Positions 10,319-20,662 of a stretch of 44,464 bases of DNA are shown in pieces. The position numbers and the translations under genes are program-made. The notes under the pieces are model-generated. The model made no database searches, was not told where the DNA came from, and saw nothing but the letters and a program-made list of their open reading frames with translations. How positions within the stretch are numbered: the first letter of the stretch is position 1; each line of letters begins with the position of its first letter. Source of the stretch: an uncultured Pelagibacteraceae bacterium (GTDB taxonomy: Bacteria > Pseudomonadota > Alphaproteobacteria > Pelagibacterales > Pelagibacteraceae); the NCBI GenBank assembly GCA_902584015.1, contig CACHYG010000006.1, forward strand, positions 1 through 44,464, in the 5' to 3' direction.

Positions 10319-11775
10319 TATTTAAGTGCATTAATTAAAGCTTTTGCTTTATTAACAGTTTCTTCGTACTCTTTATTTGGCTTGCTATCTGCAACAATTC
10401 CAGCACCAGCTTGTACATAAAATTTATTTTTTTTTGTAACAGCAGTTCTTAAAGCAATGCATGTATCAAAATCACCATTTGCAGAAAAATAACCAATACC
10501 TCCAGCATATACTTTTCTTTTTGATTTTTCTAACTCATCAATAATTTCCATAGCTCTTATTTTAGGTGCACCAGAAACTGTTCCAGCTGGAAATCCTGAT
10601 AAAAGAGAATTTAATTTGGAAAGATTTTTGTTGTGTATGCCTTCAACATTAGAAACAATATGCATTACATGGGAATACTTCTCAATCGAAAATTTTTCTG
10701 TAACTTTCACAGTATTTATATTTGAAACTTTTCCAACATCATTTCTACCTAAATCTAGCAGCATTAGGTGTTCAGCTAACTCTTTTTTGTCTTTCAATAG
10801 ATCTTTAGCGTAGAATTTATCTTGAACAATATTTTTACCTCGTGGTCGTGTACCAGCAATAGGTCTAATTGTAATGATATTATCACGTAATCTTACTAAT
10901 ATTTCTGGACTTGCACCTATAATTTGAAAATCATTAAAATTGAAAAAAAACATAAATGGTGAAGGATTTGTAATCCTTAATTTTTTATAAATTGCTAAAG
11001 GTTTTTTTGTAAGTTTTGCTTCAAATCTTTGACTTAAAACTACCTGAAATATGTCACCAATTTTAATATATTTTTTTGCAGCATTAACCATATTTATAAA
11101 TTGTTTTTTTGTTGTATTAGATTTTACAAAAATTTTTTTGTTTTGAGTCTGTCTACTATTGTTTTGTGTTTTTCTCTTTGATTGATAAATCAATGATCTA
11201 ATTTCATTTTTAATGTAATTATATTTTATTAAATAGTTCTTAATTTTTTCATCTTTAAATACGTTTACAATATAAAAAATTTTTTTCTTAAGATTATCGT
11301 GAATTATCAAAACTGTTGGTCTTAATAATCTTACATCAGGTATTATAAGGTCATTTTTACAACTATTTGGGATCTTTTCTAAATATCTAATTGTATCATA
11401 TGAAAAATACCCTGAAATTAATGAACAAATTGGTGGAAGATTCTTAGGTGTTTTAAATTTAAAATTTTCTAATATTTTTTCCATAATTTTCTTAGGTTTC
11501 CCTTTGATAAGAATTTTTTTATTAGATACAATTTTGTAAGATTTATTATTATTAAATTCCCAAATTTTATCTGGCTTTCTACCAAATATTGTATACCTAC
11601 CCTTAATAGTTCCTTTTTCTACCGACTCGAAAATAAAACTATTTTTATCTAACAAAAAATTATTTATTAAATTTAATATTTCTTCATCTTTATTTATTTT
11701 TTTTTCAACGAATAAAACTTGATTAGTTTTATTTTGATGTTGAAACTTAAATTTTTTAAAGTTTCTATTTAACAT
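10318..11775 (-). CDS. trpE: Anthranilate synthase component I
   Basis: Chorismate-binding domain: ASPEILVRL, RPIAGTRPRG, DLGRNDVGKV, GAPKIRAMEIIDELE. Confidence 0.94.
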   Translation of the reverse strand: MLNRNFKKFKFQHQNKTNQVLFVEKKINKDEEILNLINNFLLDKNSFIFESVEKGTIKGRYTIFGRKPDKIWEFNNNKSYKIVSNKKILIKGKPKKIMEKILENFKFKTPKNLPPICSLISGYFSYDTIRYLEKIPNSCKNDLIIPDVRLLRPTVLIIHDNLKKKIFYIVNVFKDEKIKNYLIKYNYIKNEIRSLIYQSKRKTQNNSRQTQNKKIFVKSNTTKKQFINMVNAAKKYIKIGDIFQVVLSQRFEAKLTKKPLAIYKKLRITNPSPFMFFFNFNDFQIIGASPEILVRLRDNIITIRPIAGTRPRGKNIVQDKFYAKDLLKDKKELAEHLMLLDLGRNDVGKVSNINTVKVTEKFSIEKYSHVMHIVSNVEGIHNKNLSKLNSLLSGFPAGTVSGAPKIRAMEIIDELEKSKRKVYAGGIGYFSANGDFDTCIALRTAVTKKNKFYVQAGAGIVADSKPNKEYEETVNKAKALINALK

Positions 11776-13202
11776 TATCTAAAATAATTTTTAACTCTTT
11801 CTAGAGTTTTTTCATTAATTTTAATATCGTATTTATAATTTAAGTAAACGTCATAAGATTGAAAAATCTTATTTTTGATAAGGTTATTTGATTCAAAAGA
11901 ATAGATGTTTTTAAGTTCATTATCTTTTGAAATTTCATTTATATTATGACTTAAAATTTTAATTAAATATACATTTTTTTCATCATCTGTAACCAAAGTA
12001 AAAGTTTTTATTGGTAAAGAATAAATTAATTCTAAAGATTCTGAATTAAATACTTTTGTATCATTTCTTGATTCTAATAAAATTGTATTAACTTTTGTTT
12101 TTTCAGACGCAATTTTTTTAAAATTACTATCTAAAAATTTATCTTCATTTATTTGTTTTAATATTTTTGTATTAAATTCAAATTTTTTTTTATTATAAAT
12201 CAATTTTCTTATTTCCTTTTCGAACTCTTCATTATCTAAACTCGGTACTTTTGAAATAACATTTGTAATTTCATAAATGATGAAATGTTTATCTTCATCG
12301 ATTAAACCAGTTTTTTCATTATTTCTTAAATTGTAAATTTTTGATTCGATTGTCTCTTTTTGTGATGTTTGAGAATATTTTATTTTTGAAACACTTTTAA
12401 GATCATAAGATTTAATAATTTCATTGAAATTAGATTGATTTAAAAGATTTTCTTCAATCTCATCAATTTTATTAAAAAAATCGTTATTATATTCATCTAT
12501 TCCAATTAGGTTTTTTGGTGTTATTTTGCTATAAGAAAAATCTATAAAGTCTCTTTTTAATTCTTCTTTATTTTTTTCAACAAAATCTTGTAAATCTTCA
12601 GTTTTTATTTGTTTTTCTTTAATATAAATATTTTCAAGGTTAATATAATCAACTTTAATTTGCTTAGTATCATCTTTATAAATTGTATCGATTAAGAAAT
12701 CAGGGGATTTAATACCTCCACCAACAAAATTAAATAATTCTTCCTGAAATTCGTTTTCTTTAAAATTTTTTTCAAATTCATTTGCTGTCAAATTATTTAA
12801 AATTAAAAATTTTTCATATTTAGTTCTGGAAAATTTAGATTTATCATCTAAAAAATTTGTATTTGATTTTATTTTTTCTGCTAATATTTTATCTGAAATA
12901 ACTAAATCAATTTCTTTTATCTCTTGCTCTAAAAGTTTGGAAGATATTAATCTACTAAGTATTTCTTCCATGACATTCTGATCAATTTTATCTTTTATTA
13001 AACTTTCATTAATATTTAATTTATTAATATGATCAATAAAGTCTTGTGTAGAAATGTTTTTATTGTTTATTTTTGCTAGAGAATTTGTATTACCACTTGT
13101 AAACACATCACCCATGCCCCAAAACACAAAAGGTACTGCAACTATAAATAAGAATATTTTTGCTGTAATCGTTTTTGAAAAATTTCTTATATTATTTAAC
13201 AT
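11775..13202 (-). CDS. ppiD: PpiD/SurA-N-like membrane-anchored periplasmic chaperone (possibly lacking an active PPIase domain)
   Basis: N-terminal TM anchor with PFVFWGMGDVF motif and SurA_N-like region (LAKINNKNISTQDFI); locus before trp genes/opposite tpiA. Confidence 0.75.
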   Translation of the reverse strand: MLNNIRNFSKTITAKIFLFIVAVPFVFWGMGDVFTSGNTNSLAKINNKNISTQDFIDHINKLNINESLIKDKIDQNVMEEILSRLISSKLLEQEIKEIDLVISDKILAEKIKSNTNFLDDKSKFSRTKYEKFLILNNLTANEFEKNFKENEFQEELFNFVGGGIKSPDFLIDTIYKDDTKQIKVDYINLENIYIKEKQIKTEDLQDFVEKNKEELKRDFIDFSYSKITPKNLIGIDEYNNDFFNKIDEIEENLLNQSNFNEIIKSYDLKSVSKIKYSQTSQKETIESKIYNLRNNEKTGLIDEDKHFIIYEITNVISKVPSLDNEEFEKEIRKLIYNKKKFEFNTKILKQINEDKFLDSNFKKIASEKTKVNTILLESRNDTKVFNSESLELIYSLPIKTFTLVTDDEKNVYLIKILSHNINEISKDNELKNIYSFESNNLIKNKIFQSYDVYLNYKYDIKINEKTLERVKNYFR

Positions 13203-13222
13203 GATTTATTTTTAAATTATTG

Positions 13223-13247
13223 ATCTATAAAAGACAAACCTATAGAT
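13223..13247. promoter_or_regulatory. Symmetric divergent promoter candidate between ppiD and tpiA
   Basis: ATCTATA-N11-TATAGAT inverted repeat reads as a -10-like TATAGAT outward on both strands. Confidence 0.4.
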
Positions 13248-13260
13248 TAATTAACTAAAT

Positions 13261-14016
13261 ATGACAAATAAATTAATATATTTTATTGCTAACTGGAAAA
13301 TGTTTGGGCATTTAAATAGCCTAAAATCATTAGATAAAGTTATATATTTTCTTAAAAAAAATAAAAATGCGCAAAAATTGAAAATTATTTATTGTCCACC
13401 TTTTACACTTCTTGACGCCTTTGTTCAAAAGTTGAAAAAAACTAAAATTAAGACTGGAGCTCAAAACTGTAGCTTTCAATCAAATTATGGTCCACCAACA
13501 GGTTCAATTAATGCAATGATGATCAAATCTTTAAAATGTGAGTATGTTATTCTGGGCCATTCAGAAAAAAGATCTAAAGGTGAAAATGATAAAATAATAA
13601 ATAAAAAAATATTTTCAGCTTTAAAAAATAATTTAAAAGTTATTTTTTGTGTTGGTGAAACATCTACTCAAAAAAGAAAAAAATTAACAAAAAAGGTTTT
13701 ATTTGATCAATTAAATAATGGACTTAAAAATATTAAAAATAAAAAAAATATCATAATTGCGTATGAACCGGTATGGTCTATTGGCAGTGGCTTGATACCA
13801 AAAATTCAGGATTTGATTGATACTACTGAAATTATAAAAATATTTCTAACAAGTAAAATGAAGTTTAAAAATCCCAAAGTATTATACGGAGGGTCAGTAA
13901 ATCCAAAAAATATATCTTTGTTGAGAAAAGTCACTAATCTTGATGGATTTCTGATAGGTGGTTCTTCTCAAAATAGTAATAAATTTATTGATATAATAAA
14001 AAAAACGTTTAATTAA
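13261..14016 (+). CDS. tpiA: Triosephosphate isomerase
   Basis: NWKMFG, VILGHSEKR, AYEPVWSIGSG, YGGSVNPKN motifs. Confidence 0.95.
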   Translation: MTNKLIYFIANWKMFGHLNSLKSLDKVIYFLKKNKNAQKLKIIYCPPFTLLDAFVQKLKKTKIKTGAQNCSFQSNYGPPTGSINAMMIKSLKCEYVILGHSEKRSKGENDKIINKKIFSALKNNLKVIFCVGETSTQKRKKLTKKVLFDQLNNGLKNIKNKKNIIIAYEPVWSIGSGLIPKIQDLIDTTEIIKIFLTSKMKFKNPKVLYGGSVNPKNISLLRKVTNLDGFLIGGSSQNSNKFIDIIKKTFN

Positions 14017-14021
14017 ATTGC

Positions 14022-14324
14022 ATGGAAAATATTCTATTAGTGATTAATATTATATTAGCGATAATATTAGTAATAATTGTATTATTGCAAAAATCTGAAG
14101 GTGGAGCATTAGGTATAGGAGTATCACAAGAGAGTCTTATGTTTTCAAGAACAGCTGGTGATTTTTTCACCAAAGCAACCGCTTTTGTTGCTGCATTATT
14201 CATAATTTGTAGTCTTTCATTGACTATTATATCAAGGGGAGATCTGGTCACCGAGTCGTCAGTAATAGATAAAATAGAGGAAAATTCAGAGGAAGTTCCA
14301 AAAATACCAGAAAACAATAATTAA
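14022..14324 (+). CDS. secG: Preprotein translocase subunit SecG
   Basis: Two TM segments, VLLQKSEGGALGIG motif; next to tpiA and pyrG. Confidence 0.92.
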   Translation: MENILLVINIILAIILVIIVLLQKSEGGALGIGVSQESLMFSRTAGDFFTKATAFVAALFIICSLSLTIISRGDLVTESSVIDKIEENSEEVPKIPENNN

Positions 14325-14364
14325 CTATTTTCATTTCAAAAATTATTCGCTATAACATAATTCC

Positions 14365-15978
14365 ATGGCGCGATATATTTTTGTCACCGGCGGCGTGGTA
14401 TCATCACTTGGTAAAGGTTTATCATCAGCATCACTTGCGTATCTATTAAAATCTCAAGGATATAAAGTGAGACTCAGAAAGATGGACCCATATTTAAATG
14501 TAGACCCAGGAACAATGAGTCCATTCCAACATGGGGAAGTTTTCGTAACAGATGATGGAGCTGAAACTGATTTAGATTTAGGTCATTATGAAAGGTTCTC
14601 CAATATATCTGCAAAAAAATCAGATAATATTACTACAGGAAAAATTTATAGTGACATTATCAAAAAAGAACGTACAGGTAAGTATTTAGGTAAAACAGTT
14701 CAAGTCATACCTCATGTAACAGATAGAATAAAAGAATTTATAAAAGGTGATATTACAGACGAAGATTTTGTAATTTGCGAAATCGGTGGTACAGTTGGGG
14801 ATATAGAAAGTTTACCTTTCGTTGAAGCAATTAGACAATTTTCGAATGATGTAGGAAAAAAAAGAAGTTTGTTTATACACTTAACTTTAGTCCCTTTTTT
14901 AAAATCATCTGATGAAATTAAAACAAAACCTACGCAGCATTCTGTAAAAGAACTTAGAAGCTTAGGTATTCAACCAGATATAGTTATTTGTAGATCACAA
15001 AAATCTATACCATTTGATCAAAGAAAAAAAATATCTTTGTTTTGTAATGTTTCAATTGATAATGTTATTGAGACTGTTGATGTAAGAACTATTTATGAGG
15101 CTCCAATTAGTTTTTATAAAGAAAAACTAAATAAACAAGTATTAAAATATTTTAATATTAAGCCAAAAAAGAAAGCTAACTTATTACCATGGAAAAAAAT
15201 TACAAATACTGTTCTGAATTCAAAAAAAGAAGTAAATATTGCTATCATTGGAAAATATGTAAATTTAAAGGATGCTTATAAATCCTTAGATGAAGCTTTA
15301 ACACATGGAGGTATTTCCAATAAGGTAAAAGTAAATTTATTAAGATTGGAATCTGATAATTTAAAAATTAATCAAATTAAAAAACTACTTAAAAATGTAT
15401 CTGGGATACTAATACCTGGTGGTTTTGGAAAAAGAGGCACTGAGGGTAAAATAGCTGCTATTAATTATGCTAGAATTAATAAAATCCCTTTTTTTGGTAT
15501 ATGTTTTGGAATGCAAATGGCTGTTATCGAATTTGCTAGAAATAAGTTAAAAATAAAAAATGCTGGCTCAACAGAATTAGATAAAAAATGTTTTCCTGTT
15601 ATTGGATTAATGAATGAGTGGAATAAAGATGGAAAAATAATTAAAGGTACTAATATAGAATTAGGCGGAACTATGAGATTAGGTCTTTATAAAGCAAAAT
15701 TAAGACATAATTCTTTAGTAAAAAAAATTTATAAATCTAATTTTATAGATGAAAGACACAGACATAGATACGAAGTGAATAAATATTTACAAATCAAGTT
15801 TGAAAGCAAAGGTATGATCTTTTCCGGTATGTCCCCAAATAACAATTTACCTGAAATAATAGAATTGAAGAACCATCCTTGGTTTATAGGTGTACAGTTT
15901 CATCCGGAATTTAAATCTAGACCTTTAAACCCTCATCCTTTATTCTCTTCTTTTATTAAGGCTGCAAAATCAAAATAA
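14365..15978 (+). CDS. pyrG: CTP synthase
   Basis: [54 protein letters not shown] amidotransferase domain. Confidence 0.98.
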   Translation: MARYIFVTGGVVSSLGKGLSSASLAYLLKSQGYKVRLRKMDPYLNVDPGTMSPFQHGEVFVTDDGAETDLDLGHYERFSNISAKKSDNITTGKIYSDIIKKERTGKYLGKTVQVIPHVTDRIKEFIKGDITDEDFVICEIGGTVGDIESLPFVEAIRQFSNDVGKKRSLFIHLTLVPFLKSSDEIKTKPTQHSVKELRSLGIQPDIVICRSQKSIPFDQRKKISLFCNVSIDNVIETVDVRTIYEAPISFYKEKLNKQVLKYFNIKPKKKANLLPWKKITNTVLNSKKEVNIAIIGKYVNLKDAYKSLDEALTHGGISNKVKVNLLRLESDNLKINQIKKLLKNVSGILIPGGFGKRGTEGKIAAINYARINKIPFFGICFGMQMAVIEFARNKLKIKNAGSTELDKKCFPVIGLMNEWNKDGKIIKGTNIELGGTMRLGLYKAKLRHNSLVKKIYKSNFIDERHRHRYEVNKYLQIKFESKGMIFSGMSPNNNLPEIIELKNHPWFIGVQFHPEFKSRPLNPHPLFSSFIKAAKSK

Positions 15979-16805
15979 TGGAAAATAAAATTATAAATTG
16001 TAATGGAATTAAAATATCAAATAAAAATCCATTAACATTAATTGCAGGACCCTGCCAATTAGAAAGTGAACAACATTCAATGGATATGGCTGGAAAAATA
16101 AAAGAAATAACTGATAAATTTAATATTGGTTTTGTTTATAAAACCTCTTTTGACAAAGCAAATAGAACAAGTTTAACCTCCAAAAGAGGAGCTGGATTAG
16201 AAAAATCCTTACCCGTGTTCGACAAAATAAAAAAAGAATTAAAAATACCTGTATTAACCGACATCCACAGCATTGAACAATGTTCTATTATATCTAAACA
16301 CGTTGATATTTTACAAATTCCAGCTTTTCTTTGCAGACAAACAGATCTCTTAATTGCTGCAGCAAAAACTAATAAAATTATAAATGTTAAGAAAGGACAA
16401 TTTTTAGCACCATGGGACATGAAGAACGTAACAAAAAAAATTTCTGAGTCCGGAAATAATAATATTCTTGTTACTGAAAGAGGTGCAAGCTTTGGTTATA
16501 ATACTTTAGTGTCAGATATGCGAGCACTACCAATTATGTCTGAACTAGGATATCCAGTAATATTTGATGCCACTCATTCAGTACAGCAACCAGGTGGGAT
16601 GGGTGATAAGAGCGGAGGACAAAGAGAATTTGTAGAGTATCTGGCAAGAGCAGCTGTTGCTGTTGGAGTTGCAGGTGTATTTATTGAAACACATCAGGAC
16701 CCTGATAATGCACCTTCAGATGGTCCAAATATGTTACCGATTGAAAAGTTAGAGCATTTATTAAATCAATTATTTGAGATTGATAAACTTGTTAAAACTA
16801 AATGA
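15978..16805 (+). CDS. kdsA: 3-deoxy-8-phosphooctulonate (KDO-8-P) synthase
   Basis: [23 protein letters not shown]-type motif, [12 protein letters not shown]. Confidence 0.96.
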   Translation: MENKIINCNGIKISNKNPLTLIAGPCQLESEQHSMDMAGKIKEITDKFNIGFVYKTSFDKANRTSLTSKRGAGLEKSLPVFDKIKKELKIPVLTDIHSIEQCSIISKHVDILQIPAFLCRQTDLLIAAAKTNKIINVKKGQFLAPWDMKNVTKKISESGNNNILVTERGASFGYNTLVSDMRALPIMSELGYPVIFDATHSVQQPGGMGDKSGGQREFVEYLARAAVAVGVAGVFIETHQDPDNAPSDGPNMLPIEKLEHLLNQLFEIDKLVKTK

Positions 16806-18055
16806 GTAATATTACTAAAGTTATAGCAAGACAAGTATTTGATAGTAGAGGTAATCCAACAATTGAAGCAGAAGTATTTTGCAAGGAAATAAGTTCCAAA
16901 GCTATTTGTCCATCAGGTGCATCTACCGGAACATACGAAGCTCATGAAAAAAGAGATATTAAAAATAAAAAGTATCTCGGAAAAAGTGTTTTTTCACCTG
17001 TAAAAATTATTAATTTAAAAATATCGAAAAAATTAATAAATAAAAATATTCATAATCAAGAACTCATAGATAGTATTTTAATTAATTTAGATGGTACTAA
17101 AAATAAAGTAAATATAGGAGCCAACGCTATTTTAGCAGTATCAATGGCTGTTAAAAAACTCTCATCCAAAATAAAAAAAATTCCTTTATACAAAAATTTT
17201 CTAATTAAAAAAAACTTCAAGCTTCCTTATCCGTTGATGAATATTATTAATGGTGGAGCTCATTCTAATAACAAATTAAGAATACAAGAATTCATGATAC
17301 GTCCAGATGGAGCAAAAAGTTTCTCAGAAGCTATAAGAATGTGTTTTTTAGTAATAAGCAACCTTAAAAAAATAATATCTCAAAAAGGAATGTCTGTTTC
17401 AGTCGGTGATGAGGGTGGGTTTGCTCCAATGATATCAAGTAATGAAGAGGCGTTAAAATTAATTGTAAAATCAATTAAAAATGCAGGTTTTGTAAATGGT
17501 AAGCATATATCAATTTGTTTAGATGTTGCAGCTAATGAATTATTCAAAAATAAGAAGTATTCTATACATTCTAATAAATACATAAATGTAGATAGAACTA
17601 TTTATCAATATCTTAAATTAATAAAAAAATTTAAAATAAAATCTATAGAAGATCCTTTTTCTGAAAACGATTGGTCAGCTTGGAGTAAATTCAATAAAGC
17701 AACAAAAAAATTACAATTGGTTGGAGACGATTTATACGTTACAAATCTAGAAAGATTAAAAAAAGGTTTTTTATATGAATCCTCTAATTCAATTTTAATT
17801 AAATTAAATCAAATTGGCACAGTTTCTGAGACTTTAGAAGTAATCAAATTCGCAAATAATATAGGATATAAAACCATCATATCACACAGGTCAGGAGATA
17901 GTGAGGATACATTTATTGCAGATCTAGCAGTGGGCACTAACTCTAATCAAATAAAGACGGGTTCATTATCTAGATCTGAGAGAGTTTCTAAATATAACCA
18001 ATTAATTAGAATAGAAGAAGATTTACCATCTAAAGCAAATATGAATAAATTATGA
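16802..18055 (+). CDS. eno: Enolase
   Basis: [53 protein letters not shown]. Confidence 0.97.
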   Translation: MSNITKVIARQVFDSRGNPTIEAEVFCKEISSKAICPSGASTGTYEAHEKRDIKNKKYLGKSVFSPVKIINLKISKKLINKNIHNQELIDSILINLDGTKNKVNIGANAILAVSMAVKKLSSKIKKIPLYKNFLIKKNFKLPYPLMNIINGGAHSNNKLRIQEFMIRPDGAKSFSEAIRMCFLVISNLKKIISQKGMSVSVGDEGGFAPMISSNEEALKLIVKSIKNAGFVNGKHISICLDVAANELFKNKKYSIHSNKYINVDRTIYQYLKLIKKFKIKSIEDPFSENDWSAWSKFNKATKKLQLVGDDLYVTNLERLKKGFLYESSNSILIKLNQIGTVSETLEVIKFANNIGYKTIISHRSGDSEDTFIADLAVGTNSNQIKTGSLSRSERVSKYNQLIRIEEDLPSKANMNKL

Positions 18056-18360
18056 GTATTCTTTTTAGATTAAAAGAAAATTTAAAAATTATTATACTTA
18101 CAATTTTATTTTTATATATCTTAATAAATTTGTTTGGGGGTCAAAGGGGGCTATTTTCATATATTGAAAAACGAGAAGTTTTGAAAAATTTACAATTTGA
18201 GGAAAGACAAATGTTAAAAAAAATTCAAGAGATTGAATTAAAAAATACTCTTCTAAGTGAGAAGCTAGATTATGATTATATTGATATGCTTATAAGGGAC
18301 AAATTGATGCTTGGTAAAAAAGGAGAAACAACATATATAATTAATGATAATGAAAGTTAG
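18052..18360 (+). CDS. ftsB: FtsB/DivIC-family septum formation initiator
   Basis: Single TM followed by coiled coil, [10 protein letters not shown], directly after eno as in other alphaproteobacteria. Confidence 0.8.
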   Translation: MSILFRLKENLKIIILTILFLYILINLFGGQRGLFSYIEKREVLKNLQFEERQMLKKIQEIELKNTLLSEKLDYDYIDMLIRDKLMLGKKGETTYIINDNES

Positions 18361-19297
18361 ACATCCAGAAAAAGTTAATAAACCAGTAAATCCAATAAAG
18401 AGGAAACCAAATTGGATTAAATCTAAAATAATTAATAGTAAAGAGTTTTTTCTTACCAAAAGTTTAATTAATAAAAGTAAACTAGTTACTGTCTGTCAGG
18501 AAGCCAATTGCCCAAATATAACAGAGTGCTGGAGCAAAAAACATGCAACTTTTATGATTATGGGTGAAACCTGTACTAGAGCATGTGCCTTTTGTGATGT
18601 TAGTACGGGCAAACCTCAGCCATTGGACCCATTTGAACCATATAAAATTTCTAATGCTGTTCAAAAATTAAATTTAAACCATGTTGTTATCACATCAGTG
18701 GATAGGGATGATTTATTTGATGGAGGTTCAAAACATTTTCACGATGTAATATTAGCTACAAAAAAACTAAATCCAAAAACATCTATAGAAGTGCTAACCC
18801 CAGATTTTTTAAGAAAAGGAGATGCATATAAAAAAGTAATAGAAGCAAACCCAGATGTTTTTAATCATAATATTGAAACAGTTCCTAGCCTTTATAGAAA
18901 AGTCAGACCAGGTGCTAGATATTTTGCTTCTTTAGAACTTTTAAAAAACGCAAAAGAAATAAATAAAAATATATTTACTAAATCAGGGATAATGGTCGGC
19001 CTAGGAGAAAAAAAAGATGAAATTTATCAAGTGATGGATGATTTAATTTCTGCTAAAGTTGATTTTCTGACCATTGGTCAATATTTACAACCGTCCTCGA
19101 GGCACCATCCACTTGAAAAATACTATACTCCAGATGAATTTAAAGAATTTGGTGAAATTGCTAAATCAAAAGGATTTTTACTTGTATCTTCTACTCCGTT
19201 AACAAGGTCATCATATCATGCAGATGAAGATTTTAAAAAATTAAAAACCCAGAGATTAAATTTAAATGCCACAAGCATCAGTCAAAAGATTAATTGA
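18350..19297 (+). CDS. lipA: Lipoyl synthase (radical SAM)
   Basis: [13 protein letters not shown] and [10 protein letters not shown] cluster motifs; start 18350 (18344 also possible), overlaps ftsB end. Confidence 0.95.
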   Translation: MKVRHPEKVNKPVNPIKRKPNWIKSKIINSKEFFLTKSLINKSKLVTVCQEANCPNITECWSKKHATFMIMGETCTRACAFCDVSTGKPQPLDPFEPYKISNAVQKLNLNHVVITSVDRDDLFDGGSKHFHDVILATKKLNPKTSIEVLTPDFLRKGDAYKKVIEANPDVFNHNIETVPSLYRKVRPGARYFASLELLKNAKEINKNIFTKSGIMVGLGEKKDEIYQVMDDLISAKVDFLTIGQYLQPSSRHHPLEKYYTPDEFKEFGEIAKSKGFLLVSSTPLTRSSYHADEDFKKLKTQRLNLNATSISQKIN

Positions 19298-19715
19298 AAC
19301 TGAAAAAGAAAATTTAATTAATTTAGTACTTGATATAGATAATTACCCAAAATTTATTCCATACTGTATTGATTCAAAAGTTTATGAACGAAACGATAAA
19401 GGACATAGTATTTTTATAATTGCAGATTTGACTATAGGAAAAGGCATTTTTAAAGATACATACAAAAGTGATGTTAGATATGATAAAAAAAATGATACTA
19501 TATATGTAACTAATATTAAAGGACCGTTAAATTACCTAGAAAATACTTGGAATTTTAATCAAAAAAATAAAATCACAGAGGTTTCATTTGATGTGAATTT
19601 TGAACTCAAAAACAAATTTTTAAATATATTGATGACTAAATCATTTAACTATGGTCTTAATAAAATTGCAGATGCTTTTCAAAAAAGAGCAGAAGATTTA
19701 TTTGTTAATACTTAA
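19266..19715 (+). CDS. Coq10/SRPBCC (START-like) ubiquinone-binding family protein
   Basis: [16 protein letters not shown] polyketide-cyclase/RatA-like motif; located after lipA; overlaps lipA 3' end. Confidence 0.85.
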   Translation: MPQASVKRLIETEKENLINLVLDIDNYPKFIPYCIDSKVYERNDKGHSIFIIADLTIGKGIFKDTYKSDVRYDKKNDTIYVTNIKGPLNYLENTWNFNQKNKITEVSFDVNFELKNKFLNILMTKSFNYGLNKIADAFQKRAEDLFVNT

Positions 19716-20171
19716 AACTAGATTTAAAGCTTTATTTACAGTCGCTCTTTGTATTTGTTGTCTATTTTTATTTTTAAAAAAATATTTTTTAACAAGCAAT
19801 TTATTGCCTTTTTTAATCCCAATATAAACTAATCCGACAGGCTTTTGTTTAGTTCCTCCATTAGGACCCGCAACACCAGTAATAGATACAGAAATATTTG
19901 TTTTACTTATTTTGTTTAAATTTTTGACCATGTGCGTACAAGTTTGATGACTTACAGCGCCGTGTCTAGATATTATATTTTTTTGTACCTTCAAAATATT
20001 AATTTTTGCATTATTTGAGTAAGTAACCAATCCTAATGTAAAAACTTTTGAGGATCCACTTATTGAGGTAATAGAGCTTGCAAGTAACCCTCCAGTACAT
20101 GACTCTGCAAATGAAATATTCATTTTTTTTTTTGTTAGTAAACTTACAATTTTCTTGGAAAGTTTCTTCAT
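19698..20171 (-). CDS. CinA C-terminal domain (PncC-like nicotinamide-nucleotide amidohydrolase)
   Basis: FAESCTGGLLASSITSISGSS, GVAGPNGGTKQKPVGLVYIG; start revised to MKKLSKK. Confidence 0.9.
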   Translation of the reverse strand: MKKLSKKIVSLLTKKKMNISFAESCTGGLLASSITSISGSSKVFTLGLVTYSNNAKINILKVQKNIISRHGAVSHQTCTHMVKNLNKISKTNISVSITGVAGPNGGTKQKPVGLVYIGIKKGNKLLVKKYFFKNKNRQQIQRATVNKALNLVLSINK

Positions 20172-20662
20172 GAAGTAAACACCATATAAAGGACAAGAAC
20201 ACCAACTACATATAATCCAGCACAAACATCATCCATAATAACACCAAAGCTATTTTTAAAATTTTTGTCATAGTAATTTACAGGATAAGGTTTTGTGATA
20301 TCAAATATTCTAAATAAAATAAACATTATAAAATAAAATGTTAAAATCTCACTTATTTCTTTTGGACCCTCGTGAGCTATTTCATAAAGACAAATAGGAA
20401 TTGATTGACCTATAAATTCGTCTATTACAATAACCTTAGGATCTTTATCATCTAAATTTTTTATATAAATATTGACTGAATAAAGAGATATAAAAAAAAC
20501 AATAATAACAAATACTAGAATAATATTGGGTGAAATTTTTAACAAATGAAATAAAAAAAATAAAAAAATTGTTGTCACTAAAGATGCAATACTACCAGGA
20601 ATCTTACTTAAACCCCCTATACCTAATAGAGATATAAATAAATAATTTATTTTTTTAATCAT
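20168..20662 (-). CDS. pgpA: Phosphatidylglycerophosphatase A
   Basis: GGLSKIPGSIASL, VIDEFIGQ, FRIFDITKPYPVNYYDK, GVIMDDVCAGLY motifs; start revised to MIKKINYLF. Confidence 0.9.
   Translation of the reverse strand: MIKKINYLFISLLGIGGLSKIPGSIASLVTTIFLFFLFHLLKISPNIILVFVIIVFFISLYSVNIYIKNLDDKDPKVIVIDEFIGQSIPICLYEIAHEGPKEISEILTFYFIMFILFRIFDITKPYPVNYYDKNFKNSFGVIMDDVCAGLYVVGVLVLYMVFTS

Noticed and set aside
14009-14317. 102-aa antisense ORF opposite secG
   Set aside because: Fully antisense to a confident secG; no independent coding evidence
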